From the NCBI RefSeq assembly GCF_050436995.1, contig NC_134745.1, positions 5,580,001 to 5,644,000 on the forward strand: DNA of 64,000 nt. The letters are read 5' to 3'. Every line of letters starts with the position of its first letter. The stretch's first letter is position 1. A program made the translations under genes and the position numbers. Under the pieces are notes generated by a model. It did not search any database. It had not been told where the DNA came from and was given only the letters and a program-made list of their open reading frames with translations. This DNA is from Anticarsia gemmatalis. Taxonomy: Eukaryota; Arthropoda; Insecta; Lepidoptera; Erebidae. Shown here one piece after another: positions 37,678 to 50,953 of this stretch.

Positions 37678-40600
37678 GATGCGGATGTGAACGTTATCGC
37701 CGAGGGCCGTTCTAGGTTCGTACTTAAATGCTGCATGCTAAAGGAAATGTTTAATGTATCGGCGATTTTGCATTTATACGAACGAGAAATGAGATCGATT
37801 TGATGTCGATGTGTGGCTGCATTCCTTTTAGTCGACTATGGCTTTATATCGATTGTTTGAAGGTACTATGTATTAAAGAATCTTATCTTTCTCTTGATCT
37901 CGTTCTTTGAATCGTTCGTGTTACGTTATTCTGATTCTACAAAATGGTATTTTATTCAACTCTTTCGGGGAAAACAGCAATGATTTCATTGCAATCATAG
38001 TATCTACTGATATTAAAATTAATAGTTTCTGGTAAATTATTATACTCTGCTATAACAGCAAAGTCATATTCTTCTGAGAATGAACTAATTTAAAAGAAAA
38101 CAAGAAAATGTATACCCTACATTCAATTCATAAAACAAAGCGATGCGAAACCATTAGCTCTTTTTCCTTTGGCTTTATTCGAATAAACATTCCAAGAAAC
38201 AATTTGCGGCAAAGGCTATTTTAGTTATGAAAATTGATCTGTCTAGCCACGAGACCCGTTTATTTGTAACTATATCAAACAAAGTAAACAATATTGTTGT
38301 ATAAAATAAACCTCAGACTTTAGGCGAATAGTTTATTGGAAACGTATTTGATACTAACGCCGAAACATTTTCATTTTAAAAATATATTTACTAAAACATT
38401 TCTTTAAGATATTTTTGTCCGAAATAAAGTCTGGTACCGTTTTAATTTTAAGAAGTTAGAGTATTAAATTAGTCTTCCTTTATTTGACACGTATATCCAG
38501 TGTCGTAAAAAGAAGAGATACTTTTACAAAATGTAGATTAGACTTGAGAACAACAACCGCATACTTATTTAACTTCATCCGCTGAATTAAAATCAGAACA
38601 GCAGTCAACTACTGAATACTGTCATTTCAAAGAATGGTGAGTTAGTGGTCCTCCAGTCTCGTTTCTCGCCTCCAGGGTAAAGAGTCGACACGTCTATTAC
38701 ATTGTGCTATGTATTATATGCAAAACATCCCAAATATAAAGTGTAGGAGGTTCTAACGCACGCCTGGAGGCCACATATAACAACCATATATAAAAGTATA
38801 AAAGCCTACAGCTAAAACGTGTCAGGCATAAAAGTATTTTCGCCACGGAAAATATGTAAGACAAAAAATATCGTAACGATTCCACAACGAGAATCGTTCA
38901 CAATAACACTCGATTCAATGAAATTAACAAACTTACGTTGTTGCGTATTCATTTAACATCGCTGAACTTAATTTCAAAGTAATAATTGGAGTCAAAACTT
39001 TAGGTGCTTACCTTCTCCGAATAAAATTAAACTTTATAAAAATGCATGAAGAGCCGAGAGTAAATTCCAAATTATAACAAAAACGCTCAGTCTGCAATAT
39101 GTGAGTGAGGCACTTAACGACGTCAGCATAAAGATAATAGGAAAAAGTTAAATTATGTCGATGTGCCGTCTCAGAAGTCAGGACGGGCCCGCCTTACCGC
39201 AGTAACGTCCGTCGTTATAAAAGTTGAATTTATGGTTCAAATTATTTCATTCTCCTCTCCCTAATTCTACTTTCCCGCTAGTGTCCAGGTGCATGATATG
39301 AAGTGAACTTTTTAAGAGAATAGCTATATCTAGACGTTATGCTCGGTTACTTTCGTTTTATTACGCTATTTCGCTTTGATTTGTTGAACTAAGTAGGATT
39401 GTTTTTCAAGTAACATCCGCTCTGTTGGGGAATATACATTAAGGACTGAAGCTACAAAAGATATTTTCGGTTGGATTTTTGTTTGAGCCTTTTTTGTTTA
39501 CTATTTTTATACTTCGGTGATTGTTTGTTATATTCAATTTGGACTGGCGGTTGTAAAGCTCTTTACAGAAATACGTCAAAAACAGAGACAGAGTGAAGAC
39601 GAACGGCTAAAGATCAATAAGCAGAAACACCTCTCGAGTTTAGTACAATAGAAGAGTCGCGATGAAAATTTCATGCGTTAAGGATTTCGTAGAGTGTCGG
39701 GTCGGTGGGCAAATATTCGACCTCTCCATTACTTACGGCCGACGGGCCGGGTGACTTTTCTCGCGCCAACGATTCCTTATAAACAAATTGTTTTATTTCA
39801 TGCCACACGTGCCTAGATTTTGATAAAAGTCACTGTTGACCTTTTCCGAAACGTTGCACAGAATAATATAAAATAAACAGCATATTTTCTATTAAAAATG
39901 TGAACGTACGCCCGCCATTTTGTGGTCACGCGAAGCTGGATATAATTGTGGTCGTGTCAATCAATCACTTTCAGAAAATGTGTTTTGATGTTAATTGTAT
40001 AACTGCTACTTAGATGTAAAAAAATTATAGCAATTTTAAATTAGGTAGTTAGTTAGTTATATCCTGTTTAAAGAAAATGTCGTAGTTTCTCATTATTTCG
40101 ATACTATTTATTTGCCGACCAAAGGTTGTTTAAACACGAGTACAAAGTTTATAAAAGCAAAATACATACTGTCGTACATTTAAATTTAAAATGTCAAAGT
40201 TTTGCCACTGTTGATATAAAAGAAAAACGATGTGAACAATTTATTAGCACGTCACTCGTCAATCAGAAGGTCGTTTAAAATCGAATCTCAGTTCAATTAC
40301 TACGTTGGAACCTTTCAAACCCAATTATTGGAGTGAGTAAAGTAATAAACTCAATTCAAGTGATTGACGAAATATTGACGATGTGGTATTCTAACATTAT
40401 TTAATTATTCTTTAGACATTTTGCCACCTTAACCAGGAATGCTGCAAATAGTTGAAATACGTAGTAATTGAATCAAAAAATCTTGTTTTTTATTACCTAT
40501 GTGATCATTATCTTAGTTACAATTACAATATTTTTTGTAAACATAATCATACTTTTACCCCGATTGAGAGAAAGTAATTGTCTTTAAGCTATTACAGTAG

Positions 40601-41967
40601 AGCAAAAATTTAGCATATAATAAAGCATTTTTCAAACACGATATTAAAGTAAAACTAAATAAAAACTTACTGACACTAAAACTATCATAGGATCGAAGTA
40701 TAGTAAATCCAAACATGTGTCAGCTAATCCCATTGGCTACTGGGCGGCGATGGCTGGTAGCACGACGTTGACTGAGGAGCGGCCAGGATTAGTGTATCCG
40801 ATGCCCGGACCCGACCGATTCTCCTTTATTAAGACAAATAGACAAACATTTTTAACACGTAAATGTGAGATATGCCCCAAGATGGCTCGGAATGGATGGA
40901 CGGTTTGACCGATGTGGTCCGGATATTTGGTTTCGGAATTCTCGTTGTATGAGAATTTAGGAAATGAGAGTTGTTTTTAGGATAGGGAATTGTATTAGTG
41001 TGATGGAGTTTTTGGAGTCTTATATGTTCACTATTTGAAGCTTCAGTGTGTTTTATGTGCTTTGACAATCATCACTTTCAGATATCGTTCTAGTTTAACT
41101 ACCTAACTTTATTTTCATCACGTTGAAAGAAGATTGGAAAATTTTACAAAAACTAAATTTTCAAAAAGCTCAGGTGGATTTTTTTATTAAAGTTCACAGT
41201 TGCAATTGTAAAATAATTGTGGAAATGGTTTTCATTACAAAGTTCTGCATGAATGACTTTCATCAGACTGGTTAAATAGAAACCGAAATTGTTTTATAAA
41301 GTCATTAAATTATGGCAACACATTACATTTCATCATACATCAAAATAAACAATTGAACCAGAACCACATAAACCGAAAGCCTTAAAAACTTTTCGGCAGC
41401 ATTAAAACTTAAATAGGATTTCTATACAATCGGGATTAAGACAAACGCTTGTTAAGAATTAACGCCGAACCTTTTGTTCGGGGCGAGGATTAAGCTTCGG
41501 TTTAGGTCGGTAACCACACACCCTGTATACTTAAATTCGAACATGTTCGTTAATCCCAGATAGGTGGCATCGACGGCCGGACAGTGACGAAGTGCGGGTC
41601 GCTACGGATTACTTTATCGGCTCAGTCCGTCTTTCACGCCAGTACATAGCTTTATTAAGATAAATGCTGGCCTTTTTAAGGGTTATATGGTACTTTTTTT
41701 AATTTGATCAAGTTTTGCAACTATGTTGCTGGTGAAAGATGAGTGTAATTTAGAATGTGGTTAAGCTGTTGAATAATGAGATCATTTTGTTAATACTTGT
41801 GTAAAAGTACATTGGAATTTTCTTTGACGATTACTGTTATAAGGGCACATATACTATCCCAGTTCGTTTTGTTACTAACCGATTCTAGGTCTTATATTCA
41901 TATTATTAGATACAGTTAGTACTTTTATTCTGTTTAAAGGTCTCAGTAAGAATTTTCGCAGAAAGTA
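37678..41967. other. Non-coding stretch with GC-richer patches
   Basis: Patches lie at about 37610-37720, 39160-39230, 39690-39770, 40720-40930 and 41450-41640. The patch at 40.7 kb has a 63-codon + frame without recognisable homology. A small hairpin CCGAAC-CTTTT-GTTCGG lies near 41464. No repeats or genes are recognised. Confidence 0.4.
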
Positions 41968-42233
41968 AAGCTGGGTTTCAATGACCCATAGCCAGTTGCG
42001 CTCACCGGTCGGTAAACGATCTGTGGGTTAAGCAACCATTGGCGCGGTCATTCCATAGATGGGTGAACGCATAGTTGTATTTGAACTGGGCGTCTCCGTG
42101 CTTCGGAGGGCACGTTAAAAGTCGGTCCCGGTTGTTGTCTACTAAGATAACAGTCGTTAAGCCACGTCAAAGGCCTCTCGGGCGGCTTGAACAGCTTTGA
42201 CACTAGGTTGACCACTAACCATACGACAAACAA
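41968..42233 (+). mobile_element. LINE-like fragment (lepidopteran interspersed repeat)
   Basis: GCTCACCGGTCGGTAAACGA, GGTTAAGCAACCATTGGCGC, GGGCGTCTCCGTGCTTCGGA and GGCACGTTAAAAGTCGGTCC occur in this order. I recognise the series as an abundant lepidopteran repeat associated with LINE 3' regions. The GC level is much above the flanks. There is no intact reverse-transcriptase frame. The right limit is near CCACTAACCATACGACAA. The fragment at 63.5 kb looks like a further-3' part of the same or a related family. Confidence 0.7.
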
Positions 42234-44956
42234 CCAACAAACAATGACATGAAATCAGCAACTTTCTGTTAATGAAACATTTGAATCTCACCCTAACGTT
42301 AAAATGAAAGCGAGTTCTTATTAAATGTTTCTACGAAGCATAAAAGTTTTTTACTTAATAGCAATACAGATGAGTAAGTCGACAGTTGTACCTTTAGTTT
42401 GTTATCAAAGAAATTTAATAAAACACTGTTGGCTATGTACTAATAAAAGTTTAACATGTATTTTCTTAATCTCAATAATTATTTTTGTCTTTACAAATGA
42501 TTTGTTTTATTTCATTGTACTAGGTGCTGTTTACTTGAACTAAAATAAAAGATAGCCGCTCGTAAATTTTGGGACCATAACTAATTTCATTTAAGCCTCT
42601 TCTTTATTCATGACAAATTGAATTACAGCTTAAAATTAATTCACTTAAAGGTTAATGTTTAGTGTTTTACAAATTTTCTGTTTATTTACTTCTTCTTACG
42701 TGTCTTATAAAATGGTTTTTATAACGGTGAAGATGTTAATTCCCGAAGCGATATAGAATAGAATATTAAAAGTTTACTCTCGTATAATTACTTTCAAAGT
42801 TTTCCTGGAGAATATTGATTCTTGCTTTTCATTAAAATCTATTAAATTAAAATGTACGGTGTCTCGTTAATGAATACAATTTGCAGTTCATAATACGGAA
42901 GTAACATAATCAGACGGCGCGACTCGCGACTCGCGGTTCAAAGTTGACGAGTTTTTGACAAAATTGTCTTATTCTCTAACTCTTGTTAAACTCTTAATTA
43001 CTTTCGTTGGTAGTCCGCAAACATTCATCTCGTTACGAGACGTAGGCTTCATTATTTACTCGTGCTCACACGTTGCTTCTCTCTCTGCAAATATTTACCT
43101 CTTAACGAGAAACCTGACTTCACCCGCGGGTACAGTAATAAACTTTTCTATTGTACGCTGCGGTTTGTATACGTACCGCCGGATAATCGTTACATTGTCT
43201 ACAGGGTTTTCATTTCGCCCCTAATTAACATTTCGTATAAGCGCGCAAACTTCCCTTATTACTACAACTAACGTTTCAGAATATAAATCATAATTTGAGT
43301 ACATTCTGGCGGAACAATGTCGCGCGAATGTCGGTTGAATTTATTGAAAAGGAAAGTTGTGAATGCCAGGTGCGCGACGCCATCTGTCGTGCGTGCGACC
43401 GACGCGGCGACGCGACGAAACGCGCCCAATTCAGATTTCATTTTCTCTGCGATGAAAATAATTATTGAAGTTGGAGCTGTATTAAAAGTGAACAATTGTG
43501 CGACGGATTTAGAGGATTTGTCTTTGTGCGATTTTTCATTTTTATTTCCTGGGGTATTAGGTGCACATAAATGGGGTTGCGCTAGTTGGCAGTGAGCTCA
43601 AAGTGGGAGTAATGCTTGATCCGGCACTCGTTCTCTGTCCGTCCATTACTGGTCGTTGCATCACTCTTCTGTGGCTTTACGAGGAGTTTCGAGTGGCGGA
43701 GCGGTAATGAGCGTCGCTCAACCGTCCGTTTGTATTTATCGTCTACATTCAAAGTGATAAAATGGAACTATGTTCCTAACTATGGTAATATCTTTCTCGA
43801 GTACATTTAGGACTTTGCAATGTGATCCAGTTTAAAAGTAGAGTAATGTAGTTTTAAGTGTCTGTAGTTTCTGGAGCGCAATAAACTGAGCGTTCCCAAC
43901 AAAGTAAATCAAAATTAGGAGTTTCACTCCATTACTCTTTTCGCTACCGCGCTACATTTTCACACTTTAAAAGAATAAAAATCCATCGCTTCAAAGAGTA
44001 ATACTGTACAAACTCGCTACAATATCACGTCTTGTTTCTCTCCCGACTTAATAGCTACAATAATTCGAATCGATATTCATAAATCTTGAGGAAAAGCAGG
44101 GTCCAAGAGTAGGGGTTGCTCGGAGCCATGAGCGATGACCTCTAATGGTAGACGTTGACAAAGCGCTCGCTGGTTCCCATGAAAACGTTCAAATACATCA
44201 TCGGACTTGACAGCACAGTTCTGCGGACTACGAATTGCCATATTTTATTTCTGCTACGCTTCCCTGATAGCTGATTAATGATTTGGATTATAGATGTTGA
44301 ACTCGTTTCGAGGATTGAACGCTTAGCTCGTTTTGTGAAGGCTCACAGTATTAGAGTATTTTGTCTGGCTTCAAATTGAATTTACTTCAGGGTATTGTGG
44401 AAAAGTGATTACTACTGATTACGCTTTGTGTCAATATACTTAAAATACTGAAATTGCTTTTGACGACGGATGAATAACAAGCAATTGGGTTATTTATGGC
44501 ATACAATTTTTTGGTCATAAAGAAAATAAAGAAATGAATGATTACGATCAGTTTGATCTAAAAGAAACCAAGCTTTTTTGTGATAACGGTTTAAGAGATT
44601 AAACCTAAAACGTCACAAACAGATTCTTAAGTAAAATTATCGCCTTTTTATCACATAATGTAAGAATAAAATAAAAATGTAAATGCACCAAGTGCTTTAA
44701 GCTGAAAGCCTTTATTTGAAAGGCGGATTAATACATTATTCGTTGGCAACGCGTTCGTAAGCTTAACATAACAGCCTCCTGCTTTAAACAAGACTTATCT
44801 AACCACCATCTTTGTATTGTGATTTTAATTTTAGATGCACTTGTAATTATTACGTTGTACCAGCTAGCTACAAAATTAAATAGCCTCATATTTGTTTTTG
44901 GATATTAGAATATGTTTTAACTTAGTTAGACAAGTATTTTAATTAGGTTTGTAAAT
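42234..44956. other. Non-coding stretch with a CpG-rich island (about 42910-43450)
   Basis: The patch 43310-43440 is the most CpG-dense stretch between repeats in this region, with repeated CGCG and GACGCGGCGACG-like words. Overlapping frames of 92 (+), 75 (-) and 89 (+) codons there reflect the low stop-codon density of GC-rich DNA. A second, weaker patch is at 43600-43740. A promoter, a 5' untranslated exon or a conserved element are all possible. Confidence 0.4.
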
Positions 44957-46106
44957 CTGGGGGCACGGAAGTGCCCCCGCAAGTCGAGCAAAAAAAAAGC
45001 GGCACGGCCGTAACATCCTTTTCTCGAAGCAATTCGGGCTATTTTTGACACCCCTATAATTTCGTTGTGGATAAAACAAGAAGCCTGGATTTTCAGCAAC
45101 TAATCAGTCATTGTATAAACACGGTATATTTAAAATTTCAGTCAATTTGAACCAGTAGTTTAAGAATGACAACTTGTTAAAATTTCGAATTTTGTCACTC
45201 ACTGATTCACTGACTCACTGACTCACCGATCATCAAAAGTCTAAGGTACTTCTAGCAGACTTAGAAGCTTAAAATTTAGAATACAAATAGGGTTTAGTGT
45301 CTTAATCATGGGAAAATTTTAATATTTTCTAATTTCGGTCCAGTTTTCTAAATACACCGACTGCAACAATAACTTTGTAATCCCATATAAATGTATAAGA
45401 TTACAAGGTTACATTTGCAGTTAATGAATTGTTTTTACTGTAGAAAATACAATAATAAATAGGTGTAAATAGGTACCTACTATATGAGGCATAACGGGAG
45501 GGGGTAAAGGGTGGGTAAGGGTGTTTAGCCCATGAAACTGAACAACATTCCCATAAGAAAATATGTTGAATTATGAAAAAAAACGTCTTTCCATACAAAT
45601 TGGACTTATGTTCGCTCTACAAAAAGAAGTGAGATGCCATCAAATACATTCTGTAAAAACCTCAAGTCTCGCCGTTAAAAGTTGTGAGATCTATATAATA
45701 CCAAGTCGATTAATCTATTTAGTCTCTACTTAAAGGACCTTCTGTCTTAAGTTAATTCGTATGTTATTATCATGCCAATTTTAAAAAAATACCTTTAAAA
45801 CAAATAGATCGACTTGGTCATCGCAAGAAAACACAAATTCGCCATTATTAACATTTCAGGAGCATTAACTTCTTGTCGTGCTGTGTAGTGTGATATATAC
45901 TAATAATCAAATCATGCGATGGCCAGGTCGATCTATTTGTTTTAGAGGTATTTTTTTAAAATTGGCATGATAATAACATACGAATTAACTTAAGACAGAA
46001 GGTCCTTTAAGTAGAGACTAAATAGATTAATCGACTTGGTATTATATAGATCTCACAACTTTTAACGGCGAGACTTGAGGTTTTTACAGAATGTATTTGA
46101 TGGCAT
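44957..46106 (+). mobile_element. FB-1 repeat, copy 2 (full length)
   Basis: Same architecture as copy 1: the 20-base GC hairpin at the left end, the TCACTGA array (45195-45229) and a terminal inverted repeat with arms 45634-45828 and 45912-46106 (195 bp each). The arms differ at four positions, all in the inner ~30 bp. Changes private to this copy appear in both arms: CAAATACATTC for CAAAAACATTC, CCGTTAAAAG for CCGTAAAAAG, and GTTAATTCGTATG for GTTATTACGTATG. No protein is encoded. The left flank again ends in A before TC. Confidence 0.92.
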
Positions 46107-48489
46107 TTAATTTTACTTGGTGCTAAATGTTTATGCAAATCTGCAGCGTTAATAATATTGTCTTGAATTAACATTTCTAGACAACTTTTTAGTGCTGAAA
46201 ATTCATGCTAAACATTTTTCAGTTGGAGCAGAAAATAATTTTTAACAAAAGATTTTTACCGCGCTATTCCTCAAAAATTGCGCTTAGTAAACAGGAGCTA
46301 GTTGGTGATCGTGAGTCAAAGCGACGGCGTGTTTACTGACAATAGAAATTATTCCCCCCCAAGTATTGTGAGTATGTAAAAATACATGTCGAGCTGTGAC
46401 GTTGAGTGATGCGTTCCCGCGCGTATCTCATTGTCTGTCGACTGAAAGAGCTTGCACAATATGAAATACTTCAGTTTGAATCGCGACTGCCTCATTGAAT
46501 ACGGTCGCAGCCGCGGGCTATTCTCCAAACGAATATTCATATAGCAAATGCATTTTTATGAATAGGAAGATGTAATGGCAGGAAATCTGGATAATATGGT
46601 CTCGAGCTCTAATTCTGTAGTTCCAAGAAAAGACGATAAACGGAAATTATCGACGTTGATGCGGTATGCCGCTACCGATATAAGATTTCTCGGAAAAGGG
46701 GCTTGATAGTTCAAAGGCATATTAGCACAGGTTAATCGAAATACAAATGGAAAATTACACTATGATTAGAACCTCTAACGATATTAGTTTATGTAGTCTA
46801 TAACATATGACAATTTCAGTACAGTACAATATTTTATACCAAGATTTTTTCACAGAGGTAAAAAAAATGCTTCGCTTTTGATAAAAGGGAAATCCAAGAG
46901 TACATCTGAATAATACAGATACATAACGTTACGATATGACAGACGTCTAGAGTTCACCCGAAATCCAGAAAGCTGTACATTTTTAATCCATTTTACGGTC
47001 AAATCCGCGCCAGTAGTCGCACAGAGGGCGCACGATCCACTATTATGATAACGAAGCGTTTCTCCCGCAAATATTCAAATTAAAACGACAGGGAAACCTT
47101 TGAGTCGCATGTGCAAATGTGGGACAGTGTGCCGTGCGATACGTTGGGATTATTGTGATTGTAACAACGCGGCTTTGGAGTTGCCTGTTATAATTTCACC
47201 GTGGTTTTAATTATAATGTAGATTGAAGAATAACAAGGTAGGGTGGAGTTGAAAAAGATTGTTACGTAAATTGGTGCGGGTATATTATAAAAGTAATGAA
47301 AAGCACAGGGTAAAGTAATAAAAACGGTAGAAATAAATGTTTGATGATTTGGACAGTTTTTAAACGTGTTGGCCATATTGATTTCATAGCAACGAATGGT
47401 AGACTATAATCCAGGCTTATAGTTAGGTACATCACAGAAGCGGTCTTAACAACCACCCCACATCTTCGCCAGGTATAACTGAAACTAAATTAAGACAACG
47501 ACTTCCGAAACATATTAGAATCTAAATCAACAACCGCAAGATTTACGTTGCTGGGAAGATTGAAAGTCTGTTGATCATTCGTACAGTACAGTCTAGAGTA
47601 CCGCTGTACCCTGTGTTAACATCCACATACCACTGGACGAGAATTCTCGTAGAACCTCTACGTATTGGTTCAAGTGGAAATAATCTTGGAGCAGTTTATT
47701 ACGTTCGCAATATCGTTGCGCGCCGACGATTCGATTGCCGAGCTCTGCACGCCCCAAATTGATTTCTAAATAATTCGTCTATGCCGCTAGGATGTTTTTA
47801 CAGCGTGTTTTCGTATGTTTTTACGTGTGAACATGTTTGGTTAGTTTTTACCCATTTAAGTGTACTTGTAATTTAGATAAACGAATAAAGATAGCGATAA
47901 GTATCTGCCGTACTTATAGCTGTATCGCGAAAAAGCTCGACTTTTATATTACTACTAACCTAGAGTAAGTACTCAATTACGTGTGTCCAAGTCAACATTT
48001 AGGTACTTCATTCGCCGTTTATCCGGGAATGAGCACGATTAGTTCCCAATTTTAAGGACAATTAAATATTTTTTGTTCCTTCATCTGACGCCAAGAACAA
48101 AGACATTAAACGGTCATTAACAAGCTCATTAACCAACATCGCTAAATCAAATCACTAATTTGTAATATCGAGTGATCAGTATTGAGCTCCGCACATTTGT
48201 CAGTCGATGGTGTGTGCGAACAATATACTGACCTCTACTAAACATGTTGCCCCATTGTCCAGCGTTCCGCCCACTGTGCCTGGTACAGAACATGTTAATT
48301 ATGGCCCGAATGATGCTCTGCCTGTGTCACGAGCATTGCACCTCATTAATTATGTCATCCTTTCGATGTCGCGATTTACGTCACACTGATTTACTGCTTA
48401 GGTTATTTGTGAAGTCTGGGCAAGGATGTACGGGTTTCGATAACAACTGTTTTAATCTGTGTAGTTGCTCACTTCAATTTATCAGGCGC
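46107..48489. other. Non-coding stretch with GC-richer patches
   Basis: GC-richer parts lie at about 46300-46520, 46990-47170, 47570-47760 and 48200-48430. The longest frame is 98 codons (48244-48540, +), overlapped by a 60-codon frame in another phase. Its Cys/Leu/Met-rich translation has no recognisable domain. I do not call a gene. Confidence 0.4.
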
Positions 48490-48839
48490 TATATCCTCCT
48501 GCCTACATCTGTACTACAAACAGGACATAAGACCGGATAAATTTCAAAAAAATATTTTGCCGCTTTTTAAACTGGTAGTCCCAAAAGATTTAGATGGTGA
48601 TATCTATCGAATATCTAGGTTACTAAATATAGGTAAATGTCAATTGCCGTGTGGTTCCCTTTTTGCGTAATGGCGACGGAAGATGGACGTGTGTCGGTGC
48701 GTACCCACAGTGGTACGTTAATCGATTTGAATCTTATTGAAATGTTGGTTCTTATTGGATTTTATGCGATAATTAATTAATTAAGACTATAAAATGATGA
48801 TGTGCAATGGTAGTTTGATATAATTTTATAAAATATTCA

Positions 48840-50002
48840 ATGCCATCAAAAACATTCTGTAAAAACCTCAAGTCTCGCCGTAAAAAGTTGTGAGATCTAT
48901 ATAATACCAAGTCGTTTAATCTATTTAGTCTCTACTTAAAGGAACTTCTGTCTTAAGTTATTACGTATGTTATTATCATGCCAATTTTAAAAAAAGTACC
49001 TCTAAAACAAATAGACCGACCTGGCCATCGCATGATTTGATTATTAGTATGTACCACACTACACAGCACGACAAGAAGTTAATGGTCCCGAAATGTTTAT
49101 GGCGAATTTGTGTTTTCTTGCGATGACCAAGTCGATCTATTTGTTTTAAAGGATTTTTTTTTTAAATTGGCATGATAATAACATACGTAATAACTTAAGA
49201 CAGAAGTTCCTTTAAGTAGAGACTAAATAGATTAAACGACTTGGTATTATATAGATCTCACAACTTTTTACGGCGAGACTTGAGGTTTTTACAGAATGTT
49301 TTTGATGGCATCTCACTTCTTTTTGTAGAGCGAACATAAGTCCAATTTGTATGGAAAGACGTTTTTTTTTTCATAATTCAACATATTTTCCTATGGGAAT
49401 GTTGTTCAATTTCATGGGCTAAACACCCTTACCCACCCTATACCCCCTCCCGTTATGCCTCATATAGTAGGTACCTATTTACACCTATTTATTTTATTTT
49501 CTACAGTAATAATAATTCATTAACTGCAAATGTAACCTTGTAATCTTATACATTTATATGGGATTACAAAGTTATTGTTGCAGTTGGTGTATTTAGAAAA
49601 CTGGACCGAAATTAGAAAATATTAAATTTTTCCCATGATTAAGACACTAAACCCTATTTATATTCAAAATTTTAAGCTTCTAAGTCTGCTAGAAGTACCT
49701 TAGACTTTTGATGATCGGTGAGTCAGTGAGTCAGTGAGTCAGTGAATCAGTGAATCAGTGAGTGACAAAATTCAAAACTTTAACAAGTTGTAATTTTTAA
49801 ACCACTGGTTCAAATTGACTGAAATTTTAAATATACTGTGTTTATACAATGACTGATTAGTTGCTGAAAATCCAGGCTTCTTGTTTTATCCACAACGAAA
49901 TTGTAGGGGTGTCAAAAATAGCCCGAATTGCTTCGAGAAAAGGATGTTACGGCCGTGCCGCTTTTTTTTGCTCGACTTGCGGGGGCACTTCCGTGCCCCC
50001 AG
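48840..50002 (-). mobile_element. FB-1 repeat, copy 3 (full length, inverted)
   Basis: The inverted-repeat end is on the left (arms 48840-49035 and 49116-49311, 196 bp each) and the GC hairpin on the right (49981-50000). The array is at about 49713-49764. Two changes private to this copy occur in both arms: CGTTTAATC for CGATTAATC and GGAACTTC for GGACCTTC. The arms are identical until an A-run about 160 bp in, and differ only from there inward. The copy begins 23 bp from a TIR-like motif of the piggyBac-like fossil to its right. Confidence 0.92.
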
Positions 50003-50024
50003 ATACACCATGATTTTTTGTTTT

Positions 50025-50819
50025 ATGTCCTTTGCAGAGGACAAATGTAGACAATAAAAGTTTTAGTACTAAGACTTCTGATGTACTTTATAAAGTACAT
50101 AAGTACATATTTCAACATATTTGTGGCTATATCAGACAATGCCATAGCTTTTTGACCTTGCCGTGGTAAATGCATGGCTGCATTATCGCATTGTTCAGGT
50201 TGAAAAGGGTGCGGATTAGAGAAATGTCATTCAGCTGAGCTAATATAAGTTGGATTTAGCTTATTTCGGATAATGAAGGAAGAGATGACGACTATGAGGA
50301 TGACGATGAGTACGAGGAAATGGAGTCTAAACACAAGAGGGAGAGAGAAAGCCGTACAAAAGCTGCTGCATATTTTTTTCATGGAGAAAAACAGTCGCGA
50401 TGTAGAAAGAGTGGATGTCATAAAAAAAACACTTTCTTTTGCAAAAAAATGTGCGGATATTTTTGTTTCACGCCAAACAAGAATAGTTTTTTCGATTTCC
50501 ACCAAAACATAGAGTAGTATATTGGTAAAGGTATTAATGAAACTTGATTGATCCGTTAATTATGTTCCTAATTAACGACTAATAAGATATTAAGAATTGT
50601 TGAAGATGAGAAAAGTTTAATTCTGATAGTTTTGTTTGAAATAAGTTTTCCTTTTGTTTTATTTTCAACTTTGTGAGACGGACATACAATTCTGACTATT
50701 AAAAACATGTTTAATTTGTGTTATATTTCTATCTAAAACCCATTGTTTACCTTAAAACTAGTCTATGTCCTACATAAATCACATAGTAATATAGTCACTT
50801 TGTCCTACATAAAGGACAT
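50025..50819 (+). mobile_element. Decayed piggyBac-like element (fossil)
   Basis: It contains the C-terminal remnant of a piggyBac-like transposase (50260-50517). Similar motifs lie on either side in opposite orientation: ATGTCCTTT-N4-AGGACAAA at 50025-50045 and its complement at 50799-50819. The right motif is preceded by a direct repeat of TGTCCTACATAAA (50766 and 50801). These may be terminal or subterminal repeats. Each motif is itself an imperfect palindrome, so the pairing is not decisive. The TTAA target duplication expected for piggyBac was not found. Most of the coding region, including the catalytic DDD domain, is gone. Confidence 0.5.
50260..50517 (+). pseudogene. C-terminal remnant of a piggyBac-like transposase
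   Basis: An 85-codon open frame follows an in-frame stop (50257-50259) and ends with TAG at 50515. It starts with an acidic Asp/Glu/Tyr-rich linker, then a Lys/Arg stretch, then a cysteine-rich segment with the order C-x4-C, H-K-K-N-T-F-F-C, C-x3-C, F-C-F-T-P-N-x-N and a final D-F-H near the stop. This order resembles the zinc-binding C-terminal domain of piggyBac-family transposases in insects, which binds the transposon ends. The normal C-x2-C spacings appear as C-x4-C and C-x3-C, and a Cys expected after the last Asn is Ser, so the copy is decayed. The 79-codon frame in another phase (50273-50512) is a shadow. Confidence 0.65.
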
Positions 50820-50953
50820 AGGGAAAAACCGATTTTCCCCATGAAGGATTTTTTTTACTATTTTTCCTGTATATCATATCCTATTGTCAACGTTATACTA
50901 AAATTTCAACAGCATACTCCAAAAAAAGGTACCCTGGTAGGCAGGAGGATATA

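Larger units (their letters stand above)
48490..50953. other. Segment bounded by a 17-bp inverted pair (possible full extent of the piggyBac-like fossil)
   Basis: TATATCCTCCTGCCTAC at 48490-48506 recurs inverted at 50937-50953. The pair encloses FB-1 copy 3 and the piggyBac-like remnant. If these were termini of the original transposon, about 1.3 kb of it would remain once the FB-1 insertion is subtracted. Similarity stops abruptly outside the 17 bases and no TTAA target is visible at the ends, so a chance match or a shared subterminal motif is possible. Confidence 0.35.

Noticed and set aside
41777..41789. TGAGATCATTTTG, equal to the first 13 bases of the bantam microRNA
   Set aside because: The match stops after 13 bases and the flanks do not form a precursor hairpin with a complementary arm. 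It is probably chance.
43062..43595. Four overlapping frames of 69-92 codons in the CpG-rich island
   Set aside because: Frames in several phases and on both strands reflect low stop density in CpG-rich DNA. No protein is recognised.
48244..48540. Longest open frame in the window (98 codons)
   Set aside because: The Cys/Met/Leu-rich translation has no domain. Another phase is also open for 60 codons, and the frame lies in a patch where GC is higher and stops are rarer.
50273..50512. 79-codon Met/Lys-rich frame over the transposase remnant
   Set aside because: It is a shadow frame. The neighbouring phase has the ordered Cys/His pattern of a piggyBac-like tail.
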